Part shown: in pieces, positions 43,451-51,420 of the stretch
Position numbering within the stretch: position 1 is the first letter of the stretch
How the letters are laid out: every line of letters begins with the position of its first letter
NCBI GenBank assembly: GCA_021372945.1
Contig: JAJFTK010000114.1
Location: 1-64,000, forward strand
Origin: Planctomycetaceae bacterium
GTDB lineage: Bacteria > Planctomycetota > Phycisphaerae > Sedimentisphaerales > Anaerohalosphaeraceae
DNA length: 64,000 bases
Reading direction: 5' to 3'
Translations under genes and position numbers: made by a program
The notes under the pieces: generated by a model
Databases searched by the model: none
Told to the model about the DNA's origin: nothing
The model's input: the letters and a program-made list of their open reading frames with translations, nothing else

Positions 43451-45238
43451 TTGTTAAGGCAGGCATTAAAGACTGTACAATTCGTGCGACGCGTTCTGGG
43501 GCGCGGGATCATCTATGCCGCAGCAGGCCTTTGCGGCATTGTCGCCAGCGCTGTCGGGGCAGATGCGCCCAGCGGCGCCCCGCTGCAACCGGGAGCGCTG
43601 GAATACGCCGGCGTTTTCCAGTTGTGCCAAAATGAACCCAATCTGACCGGGCACGGAGTTCAGATCGCAGTGATCTGCGCAAGCCAAACCTATATCAATA
43701 ACCGCCCGCAAAATGATTACCGCATCAACATGAGTCATAACAGTCTTTATGACGCCAACGTACAATTTACAGACGGCACGGACGGCGGGTTGGGCATCTC
43801 TTCACACGCCACCGCCATCGCAGGCGTGCTGGTGGGCATGGATGAATCGGCGCAGATGGAGGACGGAACTGTTTTCAATTATCGCGGCGCTTGTCCTGAC
43901 GCCAACGTCACCGTTCATGAATTCTGGCGTTTTGTGATGCTGCACCTGTACGGCGGCCGGGGCTTTGAGGCGGACCTGGTAACGCTGAGCCTGGGGGAGA
44001 TGTTTGAAACCTGGTGGACCCGCGCGATCGAACAGACCGCGGCCCGCAAAGACGTGCTCGTCATCGCCAGCGTCGGCAACGGAACCGACGTCTTAACGCC
44101 CAAGCCGCTCTACCCCGCAGCGGGTGCGAATGCGTTGGGGGTCGGAGTGGCGGATTCGCTGATCCAGAGCGATGGACGCATCCAACTGAGAAAATTCGGA
44201 GCCGTGACTCCAATGCACAGCAGCATGGGACCCACGGGCGATCTGCGGTGTAAACCTGACATCGTAGCGCCGGGGACAGCGCTTGTGCCATCGGCGGCCA
44301 ACAGCAACCGCTACGAAGTCGTGCAGGACTGGACCTCTCTTTCAACGCCGATCGTGTGCGGAACGGCCGCCCTGCTGCTGGAACAGGCCGAAAATAACCC
44401 GGTGCTTGGCAAGGCGATGGAGGGGGCAAGGGCCCTGGTGCTGAAGGCGGTGCTGATGAATTCGGCGCGCAAACTGCCCTACTGGCACAAGGGCATGCCG
44501 GCGGCGGATGACGATGCGGAGACGCCGCTGGACTACCTGCAGGGCGCGGGGGTTCTGGATGCGGCGGCGGCATTCGGGCAATTCACCGCGGGCCCGGCAA
44601 AGCCGGGCATTGTGACGGCCGCAGGATGGGACAGCCAACTGCTGACCAAAGGCGATTGGGGGTACGAATACGCATTCACGGCGGGCGAACCCAACAGCGT
44701 GATCACCGCAACAATTTGCTGGAATAGGGTTTACGCAGACGTTTATCCGTTCCGGCAGATCATTGAAGAGAACATGGATCTGCGGCTGGAGCTATGGGGC
44801 GTCGATGCGGGCGATCCCGGCAAAGAGACGCTTTTGGGCTACAGCGACAGCGTCAATGACAATGTGGAACATCTTTACGTGCCGTGCGATCCGAATTTCT
44901 TGAATTACGCGTTGCGCGTGCGGCTCAACGAGGCGTCCGCGTTTACGGGACGCCAGCGTTTCGCGGTCGCCTGGTCCATGGGGCCGGATCGGCAGAACAA
45001 TGACCCCTTGTGGGATGATGTCAACGGCGATGGAACGGTCGATCCAACCGACGGGCTGACCTACCTCATGCTGGAACAAAACCTGATCGAGCCCGTTGAT
45101 TCCGGCACGATCGAGCAAATGCTGAAGCTGACTCCTGAACGAACCGCCCTGCTCAAACAGAATTGGAGTACATGGAGGCAGCGGCTCGGTCATTATGCCC
45201 AGGGGACGGTTGAGCCGCAATTAAGCAGTGCTCTCTGA
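43451..45238 (+). CDS. Secreted subtilase-like protein with dockerin-type segment, Asp position altered
   Basis: A 595-residue S8-family protein with an N-terminal secretion-like segment (residues about 18-37). The TTG start at 43451 is chosen because AAGGGAG lies 10 bases upstream; an ATG at 43443 leads to a stop after four codons. The usual catalytic Asp sits in a V-I-D-T-G segment, but here the strand reads QIAVICASQ with Cys76. The other subtilase landmarks are present: His119 (GISSHATAIAG), the oxyanion Asn210 (VIASVGNGTD) and Ser296 (WTSLSTPIVCG). A C-terminal DDVNGDGTVDPTDG segment resembles half of a dockerin calcium repeat. It may be inactive or use a different residue. Confidence 0.82.
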   Translation: MLRQALKTVQFVRRVLGRGIIYAAAGLCGIVASAVGADAPSGAPLQPGALEYAGVFQLCQNEPNLTGHGVQIAVICASQTYINNRPQNDYRINMSHNSLYDANVQFTDGTDGGLGISSHATAIAGVLVGMDESAQMEDGTVFNYRGACPDANVTVHEFWRFVMLHLYGGRGFEADLVTLSLGEMFETWWTRAIEQTAARKDVLVIASVGNGTDVLTPKPLYPAAGANALGVGVADSLIQSDGRIQLRKFGAVTPMHSSMGPTGDLRCKPDIVAPGTALVPSAANSNRYEVVQDWTSLSTPIVCGTAALLLEQAENNPVLGKAMEGARALVLKAVLMNSARKLPYWHKGMPAADDDAETPLDYLQGAGVLDAAAAFGQFTAGPAKPGIVTAAGWDSQLLTKGDWGYEYAFTAGEPNSVITATICWNRVYADVYPFRQIIEENMDLRLELWGVDAGDPGKETLLGYSDSVNDNVEHLYVPCDPNFLNYALRVRLNEASAFTGRQRFAVAWSMGPDRQNNDPLWDDVNGDGTVDPTDGLTYLMLEQNLIEPVDSGTIEQMLKLTPERTALLKQNWSTWRQRLGHYAQGTVEPQLSSAL

Positions 45239-46186
45239 GCCGGCCGCGGCGCGTTCCTCTTTGGGCCTGGTTTTCCAGCGGCGATGAACCCACCAATACT
45301 GACTGGGGTCCTTTCGAATCAATTCTTCAAGTGAACGGTTATATTCCTGCGTGATCCATTGCAGCGGATTCTCCTGGTGCGCCCACTCAGACGGTTCAAT
45401 GATGCGTCCGACTTCGATCTCAAAAAAGAATTCGCCGGGAACCTGCCGACACACGCCAATCACGATGGGCTTGTTGTATTGAAGCGCCAGCAGGCCGATG
45501 CTCTTATAGGAACTTGCCTTTCGCCCGAAAAAGTCAACGAAGACGCCTTTGCGTCCGGCGTCCTGATCGGCGATGAAGCACAAGGTCGCGCCCTGCTCGG
45601 CCAGGTCAACCATCAGATCGGCGGCCCCTTTTTTGTCGATGATCTTCTGGCCGTTGCGCTGGCGGACACTGTAGAGATAATCATTGATAAACCGGTTGTC
45701 CAGCGGCCGGGCGATGCTGTAGATGTTAAAGCCGAAAAGGCCCAGCGCATAGCCGATGATCTCGAAATTGCCGTAGTGACCAGTAAGCATCAAGAGGCCT
45801 TTGCCTTCCTGCATCATCCACTTGGCGCGTTCAATGCCGATCACCCTGGCGTATTGGCGCCAGTTATCCTTGCGCACAAGACGCGGCGTAAACAACAGGT
45901 CGATCACCAGCATGACGATGTGCTGAAACGATCGGCGGCCGATATCGCAGCGCCATGCGTCGTCCTTTTCCGGGAAACTGGCGCCCAGATTGTCCATCGC
46001 GCGCTGGCGGCCGCGATGGTAATACTTCCACATCAAATTGCCCAAAAAGCAGGCAAAACGCAGATTGTATCGGACCGGAAACAGGTACAGGATGAACAAC
46101 AGGGCCCGCACCAGGGCATAACCGAGCCAATCCAGAACCAGGTTCCGCTGCTTTTTCTTTTTCTTTTTTGCGAGAATCACAGGCAT
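45221..46186 (-). CDS. LpxL/HtrB-family lipid A-type acyltransferase
   Basis: An inner-membrane acyltransferase of 321 residues. It begins with a lysine run (MPVILAKKKKKKQR) and one membrane helix (LVRALLFILYLFPVRYN). The catalytic motif is LTGHYGNFEI (His-x4-Glu), and CFIADQDAGRKGVFVDFFG matches the family's second conserved block. It likely adds a secondary acyl chain to lipid A or a related glycolipid, which implies an outer membrane. Its 3' end overlaps the end of the convergent subtilase gene by 18 bases, and its promoter is shared back to back with sppA. Confidence 0.92.
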   Translation of the reverse strand: MPVILAKKKKKKQRNLVLDWLGYALVRALLFILYLFPVRYNLRFACFLGNLMWKYYHRGRQRAMDNLGASFPEKDDAWRCDIGRRSFQHIVMLVIDLLFTPRLVRKDNWRQYARVIGIERAKWMMQEGKGLLMLTGHYGNFEIIGYALGLFGFNIYSIARPLDNRFINDYLYSVRQRNGQKIIDKKGAADLMVDLAEQGATLCFIADQDAGRKGVFVDFFGRKASSYKSIGLLALQYNKPIVIGVCRQVPGEFFFEIEVGRIIEPSEWAHQENPLQWITQEYNRSLEELIRKDPSQYWWVHRRWKTRPKEERAAAGSESTA

Positions 46187-46219
46187 AATGCTGAATCCAT
46201 TTTTCCTTAAAGGACGATT

Positions 46220-46281
46220 ATTATGCGGTAAAAATCTATATTGTCAAGCTTCGTTGACAGTGTTTGAGAAGCGGCTATAAT
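46220..46281. promoter_or_regulatory. Back-to-back sigma70 promoters between the acyltransferase and sppA
   Basis: On the plus strand TTGACA (46254-46259) and TATAAT (46276-46281) are both perfect consensus with a 16-base spacer, leading to sppA. On the minus strand TTGACA (complement of 46242-46247) and CATAAT (complement of 46220-46225), also 16 bases apart, lead to the acyltransferase. The two -35 boxes form the inverted repeat TGTCAAGCTTCGTTGACA, so one bound protein could control both directions. Confidence 0.75.
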
Positions 46282-46316
46282 GTCCTTTTAGTCGCCCTAT
46301 AGAAAGGATAAGCACA

Positions 46317-47456
46317 ATGGATCAGGAACATTTAAACGAATCCGAGACTTCGCCCCAAATGCCTCAACCGCCAAATCCGCCGGCTTATGAAACACCGCAT
46401 CCCGGGGCCGCTGCCGGGGCCATTCCGCCGCCGGCCGACATCCCGGATTTCTCTTATGCCATGTACGATGCAGCGCCCAGGAAAAAGGGCTCCGGATGGA
46501 AAGTATTCTGGGGAATCGTTTTGGCTTTGTCCATTATCATGAATGGGTTCCTGCTGCTGGTGATCTTCGGGATGGGCGCCGCCCTGGCCGGCGGAGGAAT
46601 AGCAAGGTCCCAGGACGAGGGCGTCGTGGAACATGTGCTGTTTGAAGGCGCCCGGTCCAGGAAGATCGCGATACTGACAATCTCCGGGATCATTGACGAT
46701 CGGCAGGCAGACTGGTTTCGCCGACAAATCGAAACCGCCGAAAAGGATTCAAATGTCCGCGCTCTCATGGTACTGATCGACAGCCCGGGCGGAGCGGTTT
46801 CGTCCAGCGACCAGATCCATTACTATATCAGCCGATACAAAGAAAGAACGGGCAAACCGGTGTTGGCCTTTATGCAATCCATGGCCGCATCCGGCGGCTA
46901 CTATTCGGCGGTCGCCTGCGACCAGATCATTGCAGAGCCGACCGTCATCACCGGTTCGATCGGGGTGATCATGAATCACCTGGTCATCAAGGACCTGCTG
47001 GAACAGAAACTGGGGGTCAACCCCGTCACTTTGAAGACGGGTAAACATAAGGATTGGCCCAGCATGTTCAACCAGCCCACGGATGAAGAAAAGCAGTACC
47101 TGATGGACCGGGTGCTGACGCCGGCGTACAACCGCTTCGTCCAATTGGTCCAGGAAGGGCGCAGCAAGTCATTGACCGAGGCGGAGGTCCTGAGCCTGGC
47201 GGACGGGAGCATCTTCACGGCGACGGAGGCCCTTGATAAAAAACTGATCGATCGCATCGGCTACATTGATGAGGCCAGGGAAATGGCCGAGGAGATGGCA
47301 AACATTTCAAACGCCTTGGTCGTGCGTTACCAGGAGGTATTCTCTTTCTGGTCGCTGCTTGGGGCCCAAAGCAAAAAGCAGTTCAGCATTGACAGCGAAA
47401 TCCTGGAGAAGGTGACGTCGCCGAAACTGATGTACCTGTGGGACGGCAGGCCCTAG
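46317..47456 (+). CDS. sppA: Signal peptide peptidase SppA
   Basis: A membrane-bound S49 serine peptidase that degrades cleaved signal peptides, 379 residues. A proline-rich cytoplasmic segment (1-60) precedes one membrane helix (residues about 63-92). The short form has a single protease domain. The nucleophile Ser is in FMQSMAASGGYYSA and the general-base Lys in VTLKTGKHKDWPS. LIDSPGGAVSSSDQ is another conserved block. AAAGGA lies nine bases upstream, after a strong promoter. Its stop overlaps the end of the convergent MFS gene by four bases. Confidence 0.95.
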   Translation: MDQEHLNESETSPQMPQPPNPPAYETPHPGAAAGAIPPPADIPDFSYAMYDAAPRKKGSGWKVFWGIVLALSIIMNGFLLLVIFGMGAALAGGGIARSQDEGVVEHVLFEGARSRKIAILTISGIIDDRQADWFRRQIETAEKDSNVRALMVLIDSPGGAVSSSDQIHYYISRYKERTGKPVLAFMQSMAASGGYYSAVACDQIIAEPTVITGSIGVIMNHLVIKDLLEQKLGVNPVTLKTGKHKDWPSMFNQPTDEEKQYLMDRVLTPAYNRFVQLVQEGRSKSLTEAEVLSLADGSIFTATEALDKKLIDRIGYIDEAREMAEEMANISNALVVRYQEVFSFWSLLGAQSKKQFSIDSEILEKVTSPKLMYLWDGRP

Positions 47457-48763
47457 ACATCAGAACCGCCTTGCCGTTCGTTTGGACCGCAGGCACTTAA
47501 CGCGGGCCGGTATTTTATGCCCAGCATAATGATCGTCACGGCAACCAGAGGCATAATTCCGGCCATAACGAAGACGGGAGTGTAGGAAAAGCGGTCAACG
47601 ATCGGCCCGGTCAGCAATGTGAACGCCATACCGCCGATGCTGCCGCCGGTGCCGCTTAGTCCGCTGGTCGAAGCAACCGCGTTGGGTTTAAAAACGTCGG
47701 CCGGCAGCGTCAATATGTTCGTGGCCCAGGAGGAATAGGCCAGCGTCGCAATACTGATGAAGACTAAGGTCATGGTCGCACTGTCCGCCAGCACCGCGGG
47801 AATGCCGGCCAGCATCGCAATCGCGCTTGCCAACATTACCTTCTTTCTGGCATCAACAGCAGGCATGCCGGACTTGACAAGATAGCTCGAGCTGATGCCG
47901 CCAACAAAGTTGCCTATGTCGGCAGTTAGAAACGGTATCCACACAAACAGGCCGATCATCTCAATGCTGAAATCCCGCTCGGCTTTAAAATACGCCGGAA
48001 GCCAGAAGACATAGAACCACCAGACCGGATCGGCGAACATTCGCGCAAACGCCAGCGAAAGAGTGTTCCTGTCTTTTAATAGATCCCGCCAGCGGCATGA
48101 TCTCTCATTTTGCACAGGCTCCGTGCTGACTTTGTCTCCCTGTATGTAGGTAAGTTCTTCATGCGTTATATAAGGATGATGCTGGGGCAGTCGATATAAC
48201 AACAGCCATCCGAGGAGCCAAATGAAACCAAGCATTCCGGTGGCCACGAAAGCCATCCGCCAATTCCACTGCACCGAGATCCAGACGATCAGCGGCGGCG
48301 CCAGCAGCGCCCCAATGCAGGAGCCGCTATTAAAAATGCCCGTGGCAAACGCCCGTTCTTTGACGGGAAACCATTCGGAGATGGCTTTTACTGAACCAGG
48401 CCAATTGCCCGCCTCGCCGGCTCCGAGCAAAAACCGGCAAATGGCCAACTGTGCGAAGGAGGTTATGAACGCGCTCAAAAGGGACGCCGCAGACCACCAT
48501 GCAATCGCCAACGCCATTCCGATGCGTGTTCCAAGCAGATCGACGATCCTGCCAAATCCCGTCTGCATGAACATGTAGGCCAGCATGAAGGCAAAAACGA
48601 TGTACGAATAATGCGTGTTGGTCAAACTGAACTCTTGCTGGATGATCGGCTGAAGAATAGACAGTGTCTGCCTGCTGAGGTAATTGATGACGGTGGCAAG
48701 AAACAGCAGACTCACGATCCACCAGCGAAGGTGCTTGATCTTAAATGTGAAATTCCTGCTCAT
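47453..48763 (-). CDS. MFS transporter, hexuronate/ACS-family type
   Basis: A 12-helix major facilitator of 436 residues. The opening WWIVSLLFLATVINYLSRQTLSIL carries the N-Y-L-D/S-R motif of the anion:cation symporter (ACS) family, which includes hexuronate transporter ExuT and glucarate transporters. The loop GRIVDLLGTRIGMALA matches the conserved inter-helix A-motif, and RFLLGAGEAGNWPG is typical of the ACS family. A sugar acid is the likely substrate. Its start overlaps the end of the Gfo/Idh gene by 23 bases, so the two may form a catabolic unit. Confidence 0.92.
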   Translation of the reverse strand: MSRNFTFKIKHLRWWIVSLLFLATVINYLSRQTLSILQPIIQQEFSLTNTHYSYIVFAFMLAYMFMQTGFGRIVDLLGTRIGMALAIAWWSAASLLSAFITSFAQLAICRFLLGAGEAGNWPGSVKAISEWFPVKERAFATGIFNSGSCIGALLAPPLIVWISVQWNWRMAFVATGMLGFIWLLGWLLLYRLPQHHPYITHEELTYIQGDKVSTEPVQNERSCRWRDLLKDRNTLSLAFARMFADPVWWFYVFWLPAYFKAERDFSIEMIGLFVWIPFLTADIGNFVGGISSSYLVKSGMPAVDARKKVMLASAIAMLAGIPAVLADSATMTLVFISIATLAYSSWATNILTLPADVFKPNAVASTSGLSGTGGSIGGMAFTLLTGPIVDRFSYTPVFVMAGIMPLVAVTIIMLGIKYRPALSACGPNERQGGSDV

Positions 48764-49838
48764 CAGTCGATCTCACCCTTGATTCTTTCGCCGCAATATG
48801 AAAGAAAAGTCCTGATTTCCATTTGCCCAGGCCGGCATCGGCATAGAGCGACAGGATCAATTTGATCGATTTGGCCGCTTCCCGGGCGTCAAGTTCAAAT
48901 GGCGTATTCTCGTCAACGCTTTTAAGGAAGGCCTGCACATTCCTTTTCAAATACAGCGTGTCAATATCCATTGGATTGCTGGCCCCGCCGGAACAGCCAG
49001 CAGACGCAGAACCAGGGACCTGCTCATCTTCAGGAAGTTTATCTCGGAAATCCCAGACGGTGAGACGATCATCGACGAGTACGGCGGTCCCATCGGAACC
49101 GGTGATCTCCAGGCGTTTGGGGCGGCCCGGCCATGAAGCGGTCGTGGCGTAAATCGTGCCCAGCGCGCCGTTGGCAAAACGCACTGCCGCCGCAAGCGTA
49201 TCCTCGGCCTCGATGGCGTGCGCCAGTGTGCCGGCAAAAGATTTAACCTCGACAGGCTCGCCCATGAGGGCAATGAGCAGGTCGATCATGTGAATGGATT
49301 GATTCATCGTCGCCCCGCCGCCGTCGAGGCTCCATGTGCCGCGCCAAGTGCCGCTGTAGTATTCATTTGACCGCCACCACGGCACGGCTGCCGCGGCGTA
49401 AGTGATCCGGCCAAAACGCCCACGGGCGATCGCCTGGCGCAGATGCACAACAGCATCGATGAAGCGGTTCTGAAAGATGCCGCCGAGACGTGTACCGGCG
49501 GCCTGATGAGCGGCAATCATTTGGTTGACGCGTTCAAGGGTGATCTCCAGAGGCTTCTCACAAAGCACGTGCTTGCCCGCCGCTGCCGCCGCCACAGACG
49601 GCTCCATGTGGGCGCCGCTGGGCGAGGCCACGATGATCGCATCCACTTGCGGATCATCGACAATGGCTTGCCAATTCGCGTATGTCCTGGCGTGAAAACG
49701 AGCCGATAGCTGGGCGGCCCGGCCGGAACCGGCGTCACAGCAGCCCGCGAAAATCACGTTTGTCAGCTCAGAAAGAACCTGGGCATGCTTCTGGGCAATT
49801 GCGCCCGCACCGATGATGGCAATGTTATGTTTCTTCAT
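48741..49838 (-). CDS. Gfo/Idh/MocA-family oxidoreductase
   Basis: An NAD(P)-dependent sugar oxidoreductase of 365 residues if the start is at 49838 (MKKHNIAIIGAGAIAQKHAQ). An in-frame start at 49889 is less likely. The Rossmann motif GAGAIAQKHA opens the protein, and HVLCEKPLEI is the signature Glu-Lys-Pro. The C-terminal half is the alpha/beta substrate domain (for example WSLDGGGATMNQSIHMIDLL, with its His). It lies directly upstream of the MFS gene with overlap, so it probably oxidises the imported sugar or sugar acid. The substrate is unknown. Confidence 0.93.
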   Translation of the reverse strand: MKKHNIAIIGAGAIAQKHAQVLSELTNVIFAGCCDAGSGRAAQLSARFHARTYANWQAIVDDPQVDAIIVASPSGAHMEPSVAAAAAGKHVLCEKPLEITLERVNQMIAAHQAAGTRLGGIFQNRFIDAVVHLRQAIARGRFGRITYAAAAVPWWRSNEYYSGTWRGTWSLDGGGATMNQSIHMIDLLIALMGEPVEVKSFAGTLAHAIEAEDTLAAAVRFANGALGTIYATTASWPGRPKRLEITGSDGTAVLVDDRLTVWDFRDKLPEDEQVPGSASAGCSGGASNPMDIDTLYLKRNVQAFLKSVDENTPFELDAREAAKSIKLILSLYADAGLGKWKSGLFFHIAAKESRVRSTDEQEFHI

Positions 49839-49916
49839 CCGCTCTACTTTCAAGAAACTTCTTATACCATACGTTCTGCAATTGTTCAACGCATACCTTT
49901 AGTTTTCCCCGGTACC

Positions 49917-50149
49917 GCCGGCTTCCAGCCGGCATGCTATCGTGGCACGGGCGTCTCGCCCGTGTCTTTATTTGGTACAGCCGGCTTCCAGCCGGCATTC
50001 TTCATTCTTGAGTTCCTGTGTTCTTGTGTTCCTGCGTTCTTGTGTTCTTGTGTGGCACGGGCGTCTCGCCCGTGATTCAAAACTCTCCCCCTGACAAGGG
50101 GGAGAGTTTTGAATTGAGTGCCGCTATAGCATGCCGGCTGGAAGCCGGC
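49917..50149. repeat. Intergenic palindromic repeat cluster
   Basis: Three copies of the palindrome GCCGGC-TTCCA-GCCGGC (49917-49933, 49980-49996, and inverted at 50133-50149) alternate with two copies of GGCACGGGCG-TCTCG-CCCGTG (49944-49964 and 50054-50074). A stretch of GTTCTTGTGTTCC-type simple repeats (about 50011-50055) separates them. The cluster lies in the 508-base gene-free gap between the oxidoreductase and the receiver gene. It resembles REP-type elements and codes for nothing credible. Confidence 0.85.
50075..50114. repeat. Perfect 18-bp inverted repeat hairpin
   Basis: Bases 50075-50092 and 50097-50114 are perfect reverse complements (18 pairs) around the loop GACA. The core CTCCCCCT/AGGGGGAG recurs in the hairpin before ahcY (1181-1198). 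It has T4 on one side but a G follows, so a terminator reading is only partly supported. It belongs to the same intergenic repeat field as the palindromes around it. Confidence 0.85.
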
Positions 50150-50276
50150 GGCAGCGAGAGACGGGCGAGAACAGAAAAGCTAATTTTGCAGAAACTGAAT
50201 TGTTACAGCGGCATCGAGCTGCATGAAAACGCCATCCTTTTTAATGGACTTTTCAACAGCCACTGTCCCTAATTAA

Positions 50277-50320
50277 AAAAGAAAAACCCCGCCGGGCCGG
50301 GAAGACACAGCGGGGGTTGG
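50277..50320 (-). terminator. Terminator after the receiver gene
   Basis: On the minus strand CCCCCGC and GCGGGGT pair around a loop, directly followed by a T-rich run (complement of the A-rich 50272-50285). It lies about 30-60 bases past the stop of the receiver gene and is a good intrinsic terminator for the end of that transcript. Confidence 0.75.
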
Positions 50321-50346
50321 TATTTTTTATTTTCCTGAGGGCGTCT

Positions 50347-50730
50347 TTACTTGAGGGCGTCGGCAATTGCGCTGAGCAGGCTTTCCGGCTTGATCGGCTT
50401 TTCCAGGATCTGCTTGACCGGCAGCCATGTTTCATCCGGTTCAAAACCGAACGGCAAATTCATCTCCTTGCGGACGCCGGTAACCATGATAACCGGCGTT
50501 CCCTTGACTCCTTCGATGGATTGAAGTTCGCGGGCGACGTTAAACCCTTCATCCTTGGTGGTCATCATGACATCCAGCAGGATGACATCGGGCTTTTTGG
50601 CTTTGGCCTTCTCGACGCCCTCTTTGCCGTTGGAGGCCGATGTCAGGCTATAGCCGCGTGCCTCCAGCAGGTTGACTACCGATTCCACAAAATCATTGTC
50701 ATCATCAATCACAAGCACTTTTTTAGCCAT
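50347..50730 (-). CDS. Single-domain response regulator (receiver only)
   Basis: A 127-residue CheY-like receiver with no output domain. The acidic pocket is VLVIDDDNDF, the phosphoacceptor Asp lies in VILLDVMM, and the conserved Thr and Lys occur as VIMVTG and ILEKPIKP. It lies 95 bases beyond hydC on the same strand and is followed by a terminator, so it may be part of the rex-to-hydC transcript. The nearest sensor is the HAMP kinase in that cluster, which has no adjacent response regulator; pairing them is inference. Confidence 0.92.
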   Translation of the reverse strand: MAKKVLVIDDDNDFVESVVNLLEARGYSLTSASNGKEGVEKAKAKKPDVILLDVMMTTKDEGFNVARELQSIEGVKGTPVIMVTGVRKEMNLPFGFEPDETWLPVKQILEKPIKPESLLSAIADALK

Positions 50731-50824
50731 CTGACTCTCCTATTGATCAATTGCTACCCGATGTTGCACCATTTTATAACATAAAACGCGAACCGTGTCT
50801 TGCATTATTTCACAAAAAAAGGTC

Positions 50825-51343
50825 CTACGATTGCTTTTCCGCGTTTTGCTTTTCGGCCTTGCGATACTGATTGATAATGTCAACGGTCTTTTTGGCGTCC
50901 AATTCGCCATAAATTTTGTCGTCAATCATCATGACCGGGGCGATGCCGCAAGCACCCAGGCAGCGGGCCTCCTGAAGCGTGAAGAGCCGGTCTTCGGTGG
51001 TCTGGCCGACGGTGATCTTGAGTTCCTTCTTAACCGTATCCAGGACCTTTTCGGCACCCTTGACATAACAGGCGGTACCAAGGCAGACACTGACGGTGTG
51101 CTTGCCGATGGGGCTCAGATTGAAGTAATGGTAGAAGGTCGCCACGCCCCAGATGTGGGCGGTTGGGATCTGCATCTTATCGGCGACGGTATCCATGACC
51201 TCCCTGGGCAGGTAGCCGTAGAGCTGCTGGACCTTGTGCAGTACGGCGATCAGATACGAATCGGAGTGCTCGTTCTGCACGGCCTGCTCCATAAACGCGT
51301 TCAATTCATTCAATTTATCGGTTTCTACTTGTGTCATTGTCAT
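50825..51343 (-). CDS. hydC: Hydrogenase [2Fe-2S] subunit HydC (NuoE-like)
   Basis: A thioredoxin-fold electron-transfer subunit of 172 residues, typical of the 24 kDa/NuoE family. Ligands for one [2Fe-2S] cluster appear as CLGTACYVKGA (Cys-x4-Cys) and EARCLGACGIAP (Cys-x3-Cys). It completes the HydABC set with the genes upstream. A second ATG six bases downstream is also possible for the start. Between hydA and hydC lie 77 bases with two palindromes. Confidence 0.95.
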   Translation of the reverse strand: MTMTQVETDKLNELNAFMEQAVQNEHSDSYLIAVLHKVQQLYGYLPREVMDTVADKMQIPTAHIWGVATFYHYFNLSPIGKHTVSVCLGTACYVKGAEKVLDTVKKELKITVGQTTEDRLFTLQEARCLGACGIAPVMMIDDKIYGELDAKKTVDIINQYRKAEKQNAEKQS

Positions 51344-51364
51344 AAACTCCGCTATTTCTCAATT

Positions 51365-51414
51365 CACGGGCGAGATGCCCGTGCTACATTTCCATCACGG
51401 GCAGGATGCCCGTG
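51365..51414. repeat. Two palindromes inside the hydA-hydC gap
   Basis: CACGGGCGAGATGCCCGTG (51365-51383) and CACGGGCAGGATGCCCGTG (51396-51414) stand 12 bases apart. They share the CACGGGC..GCCCGTG arms with the elements at 49944 and 50054. Lying between two cotranscribed cistrons, they would form hairpins in the mRNA and could adjust the yield of HydC relative to HydA. Confidence 0.85.
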
Positions 51415-51420
51415 CTACTA

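Noticed and set aside
49917..50149. CRISPR array
   Set aside because: The repeats are short, palindromic and of two kinds, with irregular spacing and no cas genes nearby; REP-like elements fit better.
50800..50815. Second Rex site (TTGCATTATTTCACAA) before the receiver gene
   Set aside because: It is 16 rather than 18 bases long, so the half-sites are out of register for a Rex dimer, and only one half matches well.
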